Of a stretch of DNA of 64,000 nucleotides, positions 45,001 through 55,437 are shown piece by piece (the first letter of the stretch is position 1; each line of letters opens with the position of its first letter). The DNA is from Nymphaea colorata (taxonomy: Eukaryota > Streptophyta > Magnoliopsida > Nymphaeales > Nymphaeaceae). Both the position numbers and the translations under genes were made by a program. Location of the stretch: assembly GCF_008831285.2 (NCBI RefSeq), contig NC_045145.1, positions 10,292,802 through 10,356,801 of the forward strand, given 5' to 3'. The notes under the pieces were generated by a model, which worked only from the letters and a program-made list of their open reading frames with translations, made no database searches and was not told the origin of the DNA.

Positions 45001-47676
45001 CAAAAAAATTAAACGCGAGAACACTATATGATAAAAGGTGTTTACTATGAGTTGAAAAGCACACAGGCAAACCAGATTGTGATAATGCAACTGCAGGATT
45101 TGTTTTCCAACACACTCAAAGAAAATCGTGTTTATAGGGTCACGGTTAGCACTTCAAAAAATTAAATGTGACAATGACATAGTATGGACTGGTTTTATGA
45201 TAAAAAGGTGTTTCCTAAGAGGTGTTAAGTAGTCAAACAATAGAGAATGTGATAACGCAACTGCATGTTTCATTTTGCGACATACTGAAATAAAATTTTG
45301 CTTACAAGGATGCAATAAGTACCTAAAAAATATAATTGCGACAATGACACTATATGGACTAGTTTTAAAATAAAAAAGCATTTACTAAGATGAGATAAGC
45401 ACTCAAACAAAAAAACTCATGATTATGAATTGCAGGATTCATTTTATGATACACTCAAATAAAATCATGTTTACAAGAATGCGATAAACACAAAAAATTC
45501 ATGCAATAAGGCGATTACATTTTTTGTTTTATGAAACACTCAAGCAAAATCATGTTTACAAGGATATGATAAGCATTCGAAAAAATAAAATGCAGGAACG
45601 ATGCTATATAATCATGTTTTACGATAAAAAGTTGTTTACTAAGAGGAGATAAGTAGTTAGACACAATAGATAATGATAAGGCAAATGCAAGATTTGTTTT
45701 ACAACACACACAAACAAATTCATGTTTACAAGGATGCAATAAGCACTCGAAAAAATTAAATGCGAGAATGACATGGCGTTTACTAAGAGGTGATAAGTAG
45801 ACAGACAAAGCAGATTGCGATAACACATCTATAAGATTTGTTTTACGATACTCTCAAGTAAAATCATGTTTACAAGGACTCGATTAGCACTCAGAAATGT
45901 TAAATGCGACAAGGACGCTGTATGGGCTGGTTTTGTGATAAAAAGACATTTACTAAGAGCCAATAAGCAGTCGAAAAAAACAAACTATGATAACGCAATT
46001 GCTGGATTAATTTTATGATACTATAAAATAAAGTCATGTTAACAAGAGTGCGATAAGAAGTCAAAAAAATTAAATGCAAGAATGACACTCTATTGATAGG
46101 TTTTACTATAAAAAGGCATTTAATAAGTGTCTATAAGCAATTAGACAAAACACATTGTAATAACACACCTACATTATTTGTTTTTTGACACACTCAAATA
46201 AAATCGTGTTTATGAGGATGCAATAAGCACTCAGAAAAATTAGATGCAACGATGACATTGTATGGACTGGTTTGAAGATAAAAAGGCATCCATTAAGAGG
46301 CAATAAGCAGTCATACAAAATAGATTGTGAACATGCAATTGCAGTATTCATCTTACTATATACTAAAATAAAATCGTGTTTACAAGGATGCATAAGCACT
46401 TGGAAAAATTAAATGTGACGATGACACTCTGTGAACTGGCTTTACGATAAAAAGGCATCCATTAAGAGGCAATAAGCAGTCATACAAAATAGATTGTGAT
46501 GCAATTGCAGTATTCGTTTTACTATATACTAAAATAAAATCGTGTTTACAAGGATTCATTAAGCACTCAGAAAAAAAAAAGACGAGGACACTATATGGAC
46601 TAGTTTTATGATAAAAGGTGTTTGCTAAGAGGCGATAAGCAATCAGACAAAACACATTGTGATAACACAACTATAGGATTCATTTTACGATCCACTCAAA
46701 TAAAATTATATTTCCAAGGATGCAATAAGCAGTCAAAAAAACTAAATGTGACAATGACATTGGTTTTACGATAATAAGGGATTTACTAAGTAGTGATAAG
46801 CATTTGGACAAAATAGATTATGATAATGCAACTGCAAGATTTGTTTTACGATACACTCAAATAAAATTGTATTTTCAAAAATTTAAATGCGATAACGGCA
46901 CTTTATGGATTGGTTTTACGATAAAAAAACATTTACTACGAGGCAACATATAGTCAGACAAAACAAATTGTGATAATGCTAATACATGATTCGTTTTACA
47001 GTACACTCAAATAAAATAATGTATACAAGGCCATGATAAGCACTCAAAAAAATTAATTCGACAACGACACTGTATGAACTGGTTTTATGATAAAAAAGAA
47101 TTCACTATGAGGTGACATATAGTTGGACAAAACAAATCACAAAAATGCTGTTGCATGATTCAATTTATGATACACTCAAGTAAAATCTTTTTTTTCATGT
47201 ACACGATAAGCATTAAAAAAAGACACCACATGGGCTGGTTTTACAATAAAAAGGCACTTATTAAGAGACAATATGATTGTGATAACACAACTACTTGATT
47301 TGTTTTACGATACACTTAAGTAAAATCAAGTATACAAGGACGTGATAAGCTCTTAGAAAAATTAAATGCAACAATGACAATGTATGGACTAGTTTTATGA
47401 TAAAAAGGCACTTACTAAGAGCCGATAAGGAGTCAGACAAATTGTATTGCAATCACACAACTACAGGATTTGTTTTGAGATATACATAAATGAAATCGTG
47501 TTTACAAAGACATGATAAGCATAAAATTCATGTGATAACACAATTGTAGGATCCGTTTTACAAGACACTCTAGTAAAATCACGTTAGATGGACATGATAA
47601 GCACTTAGAAAAATTAAATATGCAATGAAACTCTATGAACTGCTTTTACGATAAAAAGGCATTTACTACTTAGGTT
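42083..47676. repeat. Satellite array, ~165-170-bp monomer, about 33 copies
   Basis: A unit anchored by AGTCAGACAAAACAGATTG recurs at intervals of about 145-171 bases, for example near 42083, 42252, 42422, 42591, 42752, 43004, 43175, 43343, 43510 and 43680, through to about 47430. Other landmarks per unit are GCGATAACGCAACTGCAGG, TTTACGATACACTCAAATAA, TGTTTACAAGGATGCGATAA, AAATGCGACAATGACACT and TTTTATGATAAAAAGGC. Copies are diverged by point changes. Some intervals are about 225-255 or 325 bases because extra ~85-bp short units are present. The length is nucleosome-like and typical of centromeric or heterochromatic plant satellites. Open frames on either strand are repeat artefacts. Confidence 0.93.
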
Positions 47677-47780
47677 TATGGATTTTGGATATCAGATTTT
47701 AGATCTCGAACCCAAGTTTTTGGAACTTGGATTTCAGACTTTGGATTGTGAATCTTGGGTCAATACTTAGAAAATTAGAC
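47677..47780. repeat. GGATTTTGGAT short-repeat tract
   Basis: Words like GGATTTTGGATATCAGATTT start right at the satellite edge. It has the same orientation as 50100-50640 and is opposite to 1187-1580. Confidence 0.5.
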
Positions 47781-48769
47781 TCAAGAGATCGCCTCACCAT
47801 CTTCATCTCCAAGCCACCGTTGTTGCTTCTAGCAGTTGTCGATTCCTCTCTTTCAGTTGGCTATTGCCACTGAGTGCCACCACCTTCATACCTTCCCAAT
47901 ATTGGTCTACAACTTTCCTTCAACAATTTCACTCAGCCATCTAAAACCCTATTTCTTTTCCTTCATTTTCTTGTATTGTTTATCTCACTTCGTGCTATTG
48001 TGCTCCATTTGCTATCACTGGTTTCTTTTTCTGTTGCAAGAGCATCGGTGTAGACATCTTCAATCCTTGTGGGCAGCTAGTCTCTCATGCATATCCTTTG
48101 TCCAAGACTTGATCAACTTTTACAATGCTATGGAGGTAAAATTGCTTATCCTTTTCTATTTTAACATTGGCCATCTAGAGAGCATGCTTAATTGTGGTTA
48201 GCATTTAATCCTATATTCATATTTTTATTTATGATTTGTTAAATTAAATTTGAAGCGTGGAAGTTTGCAATGTGGTCCCAATGGCCTCCTTATAATCATT
48301 CTCATTAAATAAGTCAATAAAGAGGAGAACAATGAATGACCAATGCAAATTCTCAATATTTGCACACATGATTTGATTCAGGATGGTGAGATATAGGGGC
48401 AAATTGAGAGTTTTATGTATTTAAAGTTTTGTATTGGGATCCTGTCTGGCCGGGCATCGTAGCCTTGCTTAAACAATTATACATTTTTTTGGTGCTTATA
48501 TTTGAATGTGTGGTGGTGACGCTTCAAGTCCCTTTTGACCTTTTCAATACACCACCTAAATCCATCCTAAGTGAGTGTTTGGCATCAATTGCATGACCCT
48601 AGATGAAGATATCTCTTGGCCTGGCATCTCAAAGATTATCACGTACGTGATTGAAGTAGATGTGTCACCATGTTCTCCTCTCTAAATGCCTCTTTAATCT
48701 AAGGCTCATTCCCTTGATGGATTCGAGGCAGACCTGATGCCACATTAACAATGTTTTCAAATACTTCTC
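47781..48769. other. No feature recognised
   Basis: The first part is pyrimidine-rich (47780-48080). One frame at 47836-48201 is hydrophobic and unsupported. I see no transposon domain. Confidence 0.3.
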
Positions 48770-49340
48770 AAATCCAAAATCTTAATTTGAAAACCGGATC
48801 TAGTTTCCAAGAAACAAATCTGATTTTCCAAACCATCATTTTGAAATCCAAATAAACCACTTTATAACATCCAAGTCTTGGACGATCCAATTAAAGTCCA
48901 TCCCATCAAACCAAACTTTCCAAATTAATATCCAAACCAACTCTCTAATTCCATAACGTATTTCATAAGTCCATGTTTGAAAGGGGCCATTTTCAATAAA
49001 TTTCCATATTTCAATGTAGTTGCTCAGAAACAAAATAAAATTGGATTTCACATCTGAATATAAAATTAATCAAGTTGTATTTGGATCCAAACAAATTAGT
49101 GTTCAGATCCATATCCATGTTTTATAAAAAATCATGTATTAGACTCAAAGTCCAAAACACATTTGCAAATAAATAGATTTCAAATCCAAATGATTTTGAT
49201 CCAGATATAACTCCAATAAAAGCTTATACCCATATCTAGAGTCATTTTTCATAAAATCAGACTTCAAACGTGGATCCAAATTGAACAAAATCAAAATATG
49301 ATTTTCAAATGAAGTTCCAAAATCCAACAACCTCACATGT
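48770..49340. repeat. AATCCAAA short-repeat tract
   Basis: Imperfect AATCCAAA, GATCCAAAT and TTCAAATCCAA words fill the stretch. Orientation is opposite to the tracts at 47677 and 50100. Confidence 0.5.
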
Positions 49341-49589
49341 GAGGATTACTCTCATGACCCTACAATTCATTGAGTTGGCCTCAAATAACCTACATGTCTT
49401 TTCCATTTCTATTATGTTTTCGCATTTTTGAAGTATAATTCATCCATGTAGTTCAATTCTCAAAAGAATTTAGTGCACGCATCCTTGTTATATTTTGTTT
49501 CTCTCTCTTTTCTCTTTTCTCTTTTCTCTTTTCTATTTCAACTACATACTTTCTTGCTCTTTGCTTTTGCAGCATGCATAATGGATCAT
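49341..49589. other. Gene-free stretch with a TTTTCTC run
   Basis: It contains TCTCTTTTCTCTTTTCTC near 49505-49535. This is the counterpart of the GAAAAAGAAAAG run near 2110-2130 in the inverted copy. Confidence 0.4.
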
Positions 49590-49870
49590 ATTTATTTTAT
49601 GTTTCCATTAGTCATGCATTACACATTTATTTAAACATGCATTGGATCACCCTGCACCCACATGCACCCTTTGTCTAAACCAGATCAGGTCAACCAAGTA
49701 GCATACCCTGTGGCATTAGCCCAGGTATGTGACAACCTGAATCTAGTCTTGTCTTCATGTAGAAACTATTTTGAAATCATGGTTTCCTCCAAAATGTTTT
49801 CTAAATCAACTTCTTTAAATGATTTCAAAACCTAGTCCTATCTCCAAGACCTAGCCCAGACAGTTCTTAT
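49590..49870. repeat. Dispersed repeat core, copy B (inverted to copy A)
   Basis: Reverse complement of 1840-2130. TGCACCCACATGC, GCATTAGCCCA and AAATGATTTCAAAACC are shared landmarks. Confidence 0.65.
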
Positions 49871-50099
49871 CACCCATTACATGCGAACCAACTCCCATAG
49901 CCTAAATGTAGCCAATTACTTTAGTAACCCATCCACACAAAATGAATGAAGATCATACTGGAAATCAAATGATTTGATTAAAGATTACATACACCTACTC
50001 CAATTAAGTCCATCCAAACCTATCTTAGCCAAGTTCAAACCTCTAACTCAATGCTTTTGACCGGCCTAGCCTTAATCATTTAGATCTTGCACTACGATT
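49871..50099. other. No feature recognised
   Basis: Sequence between the core and the tract, the counterpart of 1581-1839 in position but only weakly similar by eye. Confidence 0.3.
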
Positions 50100-50640
50100 A
50101 GTCTTGATTTGAACTTAAACAATGAGTTTGAATTTAGATCTTAAGAATTACAATGTTGGATTTCAGATCTCAGATAATCGATATTAGATTATAAATTTTG
50201 GATATCAGATTTTGGATCTCAAATTTCAAATTTTGGATCTTGGACCCTTTGTTTCGGAATTTGCATTTTAGATTTAGGATTAAAAATCTATATATCACAT
50301 ACTATGGATATCATATTATGGATCTCGGATTATGGATCTTGGATTCTAAAGATGTGAATATCGATTTTGGATCATAAATATGAGATTATAGATTTCATAT
50401 TTTGGATCTTAGATTTTGGATCTTGAACCTTAGGTTTTGAATCATGGATCTCAGGTCTTGGATTTTGAATTTTAGATTTTGGATACTAGATATTAGATCT
50501 CAAATCTTAGATTATGGACTTTAAATATCAGATCTTGGATCAGACCTTGAATTTTGGACCTTATGTCTTGGATTTAGGATTTCAAATTGCACATTGAACT
50601 TTGGAATATAAATGTTAGGATTAGTCTCTAGACAGGAAAT
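50100..50640. repeat. GGATTTTGGATCT short-repeat tract
   Basis: Dense imperfect repeats of TTTTGGATCT, GGATATCAGATT and TTGGATTTTGAAT. It is the complement of the tract at 1187-1580 and lies on the same side of the shared core. Confidence 0.6.
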
Positions 50641-51994
50641 TTGAACCATGTAATCATCAAATTTCGATTTAATTTGGATTTGGATCATGAATTTACATGA
50701 CATGATATGACATTTTAAACTTCTATGATATTTCTTTTTGCAATTTAACATAAGAATTATATAATACCTCATATCAAGATTACATATTTTGAGTTTGGAT
50801 CCAACTTTTCACCTAATAGTTTCATGTCCTAGCCCCCCGTAAAGATCAGCCTCTAGGCCTACATGAACTAGTTTTACATGCATTATTTTAGATTTAGTAT
50901 GTCGATTTGCATTGATCTATGATGATGTAGACATGATTAGATATCAAGATTTAATTCTTCTTGTTCATACGTTTGTTTCTAAGATCTACTTAGATTTTAA
51001 AACATGTATGATTTTAGAACTAGGATATGTTTGCTTTTCATATGTTTTGAACAACATTTAGACTAGGAATTGGGAGATTTAATGTAGTCTTGGTCAGAAT
51101 ACCCCTTGTAAAGGTGGTAGGAATGGTCAGACCTCGTATTGATAGGTTGGGTCCCATCTCTTCTTAATGTAAAATGGAGGTGAATGCAAAAAACAAGTTT
51201 TATTTACATGGTTTTCATGCAAAATTGAAAAATTTTACATGTAAACACATCTCACACGTGTGGACTTCTTCTCTTGCAGCCAACTCATGCTGCTCTTTTC
51301 TCTACTTCTCTTCTTTCCGCATTCTACTTCTATAGCCATCATACATCGCCATGAGCATCCATCATCCTCCATCATCTAAATCCACCATATGCATCAAACA
51401 CCAAAGTGTCGATGCACCATTTCTACCTACTCCACTACTCTGCTACTGCTGCTTCTTTAGTATCAGAATGCTACTAGATTTAGTCACTACCTACTTTCAA
51501 TTTATCGGGCCCTTGGAGAGCTCTTTTCTGTCTCATTCCACCATTGGCACACATAGGGAGTCCTCTCACATCAACAAACCACTAGTAGTTCCAAGTTGCT
51601 GCCTCTAGTTTCCACCATCACCCCTGTTTATTGCCACCAGCAGTGACACTCACAACAAGCCGTTGCCAGGATCATCATAATCACCAGTCGTTGCACCTAT
51701 GTGGATGCTCTTCTTTAATGAATCCAATAATATGACCTTAATAGGGATTAGGATTCTCGTACTATTCACTAGAGAATAGGATGATTTCATACTCTCTTGG
51801 GTTGATATCATCTGTACCCATAACAAGGAAAAATACCAGAAATTCAGAATATTGTTAGAATTCAAAGTAAAGAGTGTTCATGCCTATGGTATCTCCCTTC
51901 TCATTGTGAATAAGGTAAATGATAAATGAAAAGTCAAAGATCCAAAATTAATTATATATTAAGAAGCAACCCAGGTAATAATAAAATGATTTGA
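50641..51994. other. No feature recognised
   Basis: Mixed AT-rich and pyrimidine-rich sequence. A frame at 51351-51608 is low-complexity (His/Ser/Cys-rich) and unsupported. Confidence 0.3.
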
Positions 51995-53400
51995 AGAATT
52001 TCAACCCTTCATATCAAAAGATACTTCAATCATTTCATAGATGGATTGGCAATCCTAGAATCAATTACCAAATTCAAGAAAGCAGACACATGTACAGCTT
52101 TTGAGGTTGGGTGGCTCATGTAACTAGTATATGAACTACAAGAACAAATCAATCAGGTAGAAACTCAAGAAGCGCCATGGCATCAAAATATCAAGGAGTA
52201 GATAATTCCCACTTGAAACTCCTAAAAAGAAGTAGCAAGCCATATGGAGAATCTCTGATCGATACTTCATCCTTGTAGGAGTCTTGTACATAAGTGACTT
52301 TGACTCAAAATATTCTAGGTGCTAGACAATGATGAGACACAAGACTTGATCAGAAAAGCCCATGAAGTAATTTGTTGTCACCATGCCACGTCAATTACAA
52401 AATATTAGTTCAATAGCCAGTGAGAGCAAGCTATTACTGGTTTACCATGCAGAAAGACTGCTACAAGCATGTCAAAATATGTCTCAAATGTCAAATGCAT
52501 ATCGATTCCATCCATGTCTCAGCGCCATATTTGCACTCAATGGTATCTCCATGGCCTTTGTCTATGCAGGCTTTGATAATGGGGGGGGCCATCAATCCTT
52601 CAACATCCAATAGTCACAAATATTTCTTGGTGGCAATGGAATACTTCACTAAATGGGTGGAAGTCGTCACTCTCAAAACAATAGAAGGCAAACATGTAGT
52701 ATCTTTTTTCTCCAAGTACATTCTATATAAATTCAGGGTGCCTTGTGACATTTTATTGGACAATGACACTCATTTAAGAATGAGAGGATACACAACTTTT
52801 GTGTTAAATTTAGGATCAAGCCCCACTTCTCTGCCCCATATTATTTATAAGGAAATTGTCAAGCTGAAGCCCCAAACAAGGTTCAAATCAGGATTTTGGA
52901 AAGAATAGTTGAAACTGGTTGTGATTGGCATGAGAAGATCCTTGACGCATTGTGGCCACATAGAACAACCATAAGAACAACCAACGCAATTCCCTCAAAG
53001 TTGGTGTATGGAACGGATGTAGTATTATCGGTAGACATTCAAAAGCAAGCCTACAATGTTTGTTGTAATGATGGAAAACAATAAAGGATGTTGCAGCTAG
53101 CCCTATTAGATGGCAAGATGCTACAAGCAACAAAACATGCCAAAGCATACTAGCAGAGAGTGGCTCATCATGATGCCAAATCAGTCATCAATCAAAAATT
53201 CAAAGCAAATAAACAAGTTTAAATCAACCATTCTATGGAGAAATCACCCACATGGAAAGTGGGCACCAAACTAGGATGGGTCATATGTAGTTAAAAAAAT
53301 CCTTCTTGATAATTCTTATCATTTGATTGATGCAGACATTATAAAATTATAGGATCTTGTAAATGCTCTTCATCTGTAAAGATTTGTCACATGATGTATT
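51995..53400 (+). pseudogene. Tat-type gypsy element: RNase H end and integrase
   Basis: The RNase H end is HFIDGLAILESITKFK (about 52038). The integrase zinc region has HEVICCHHATS (about 52350) and CYKHVKICLKCQMH (52456-52500). The core has KYFLVAMEYFTKWVEVVTL (52619) and a DNDTH motif (52762). The C-terminal half has DWHEKILDALWPHRTTIRT (52923) and LVYGTDVVLSVDIQ. A decayed tail follows to about 53390. This matches the Tat/Retand branch, which has the YFTKWVEA phrase and the ALW.YRT..RT phrase. Frame changes near 52410 and 52760-52890 and stops make it inactive. No reverse transcriptase or LTR of this element is clear. Confidence 0.82.
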
Positions 53401-53709
53401 CATTTTCTTATCAATAAAGATAATCTTTCATAATGGCTAGACTTGTCTTATCATATCTCACAATACTAGCATTTCCAATGTCACCCTGAAATTGGGGAAG
53501 CTTTTTCTTGTCTTGAGCATCATAAATAAAAAATAATAATGGTCACAAATTTTAAAAGAAATTTTAAAAAGAATTTGCAAAGGCAAAACCCTTTTTAAAA
53601 GAAGCGAAAGTTTTCGAGTTCTTCCCCAAATAAAGAGAAATTTTTATGGCTTTCCAAATTCAATGCACTCTCAAAGTTTTACCAATCCATAAGCCTACAA
53701 GCATTAAAA
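53401..53709. other. Tat element 3' region, non-coding
   Basis: It includes CCCTGAAATTGGGGAAGC and A-rich stretches. Tat elements commonly have long non-coding 3' regions, and that is the likely nature here. Confidence 0.4.
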
Positions 53710-53960
53710 CACCATATCACCTACATCCAGTGCTTGGACTTTGCACTTTCATGCATGAACACCCAAACACCTACACCCAGTGCATGGACTTCCAACTTTT
53801 GTGCATGAACACTCGAACACTTACACCCAGTGTATGACTTCACACTGTTGTGCATGAACACACACACACACATAGAGTGCATAAACTTTGCACTTCGGTG
53901 CGTGAACATGTGAACACCCACACATAGTACGTGGACTTTGTGCTTCATGACATCCTTTGA
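53710..53960. repeat. Minisatellite of ~50-bp units
   Basis: About five imperfect units run from CACCTACATCCAGTGCTTGG. Each has (C/A)CCCAGTGCATGGAC, then TTTGCACTT, then TGCATGAACAC. One unit contains an ACACAC run. It lies downstream of the Tat integrase. Confidence 0.7.
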
Positions 53961-54600
53961 ATGATCCTGAGAACTAGAACTCATGCGATGCACATAGAAC
54001 TCATGCTCACATGCATATAAGAATGCATGAACACAAACCCTTTGAACTTGTGGTTTGGCATACCAAAACTTGTAGTCACGTCCATACAGTAACACATGAA
54101 TACATTGAACTTGCACAGTATATCTTGGACAAACTTTGTAGTATACAAAAGTAGTACACTTGCACACTAGAACTCGCACTCACTTGCATACAGGAACACA
54201 TGATTACATCAAACTTGTGTATTGTATGCCAAACCTGTGTCCCAAACACACCCCCAGAATTCGTATTACATTGGCCAGAACATCCATTCTACGCCCCTGA
54301 CACCTTAGTGTCATGAAGTCACATCTTTGATACACCTCTCAAAATCTGTCCCACAATCAATTAAATATTTGTAGGTTATAACTCATACTCATGTATATAC
54401 ATGACCACGTGGACACAAATCTTTGAACTCATGTTTATGGGCATACAAAGTTCCTTGACCACACACATTGGAACTCGTACCATGTGCATATAGGAGCATG
54501 TGAGTATATCAAAACTATTATTCACATGTGTGACCACATTAGAACTTGCACTGCACTGCATAGAACTCATGCTTTGACACACAAGTTTCAACATTCAATA
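53961..54600. repeat. Decayed repeat rich in GAACTCATGC
   Basis: Phrases such as AGAACTCATGCTCACATGCA, TAGAACTCGCACTCACTTGC and GGAACTCGTACCATGTGCAT recur at roughly 70-150-base intervals. It is a diverged tandem repeat without coding content. Confidence 0.45.
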
Positions 54601-55262
54601 ACAAAGTGCTATGCAAAGTTTGAACTAAATTCTCCAAATAAAACTTGTTTGTGAAATGTTAACATTTTTAAGAGAAGAGCAATTTCTAACCATTGATTGA
54701 AGGAACTCAAGGAGCAATGCTTTCAACAAAATCGTGATATGAACCAAGAAAGAAAAGCTCAATAATATGAGAGCTGAAGTTTAGGAAATGTCATTAATTT
54801 GGATGGTTGAAAGGTCATAGGAATGTAGTGGAATTTGTACAAGAACAATGATTTCAACTGGTTCAAGCCAAGCAAGCACAAATACAGCAAAATGAGTGTT
54901 GAGAGATGGGCTCAAGGCAAGTATAGTGGTCCCCCTTCATCGGCACTCGAGAGTACCATGTCGGTGTAAAGCTTGATTTGCGTCTGTTTTACGATGTTGT
55001 GTGACTCATGAACTTTTGTCTAGTTATATATCCTAAAGCCTTTTAAACTTGGGCAAGTAAGTCTGAGGAGTTTTCTACACCTGGTACCCTAAGGTCAACT
55101 AGTTTGGGAGTTGCCGACCTGAAGGCTCACTACATAGGTTCAGTAGAAAGCCTGATAAATGTGACATTGCATATGGTGGAACTGTACATGACCACCAAAG
55201 TAGTGGGGCATTGCAATAGCCTATGGGGTGGTAAAGTATTTTCCGTATAGGAAACAATCAAT
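54601..55262. other. LTR-like non-coding sequence, not assigned
   Basis: It contains GTGGTCCCCCTTC near 54926 and several GGCAAGTAAGTC and TGATAAATGTGACATTGCAT phrases that look like LTR or leader sequence of a Tat/Athila-type element. I cannot find a partner copy here. It ends where Gypsy-2 begins. Confidence 0.35.
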
Positions 55263-55422
55263 TTGATAAAAAGGACTTATTTTGTAGAGAATCAATGAAG
55301 TTAAAGAAAAAGTGAATGTTCTTTTAAATGTTTTGTCTTCTCTATTACATTTGTTGGCATATAGCGTCTTTATTTTTGCTTTGAACATTTCGTTTGTCAT
55401 CTCTGAAGCTGAGCTTGCATCA
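55263..55422 (+). repeat. Gypsy-2 5' LTR, 3' portion only
   Basis: CTTATTTTGTAGAGAATCAA through GAGCTTGCATCA matches 61788-61934 closely. Upstream of about 55263 the two LTRs no longer match. Confidence 0.85.
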
Positions 55423-55423
55423 G

Positions 55424-55437
55424 TTAGTATTAGAGCA
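55424..55437 (+). promoter_or_regulatory. Gypsy-2 primer binding site, decayed
   Basis: TTAGTATTAGAGCA resembles the initiator Met-tRNA site TGGTATCAGAGC with two changes and follows the LTR end directly. Confidence 0.7.

Noticed and set aside
42044-46670. Several minus-strand open frames with similar peptides (for example near 43492, 45515 and 46380)
   Set aside because: They lie wholly in the satellite array, change frame from unit to unit and repeat only because the DNA repeats. No protein family fits.
13881-55437. tRNA genes suggested by the TGGTATCAGAGC-like motifs
   Set aside because: Only the 12-14 bases complementary to the tRNA 3' end are present, always beside an LTR; they are primer sites.
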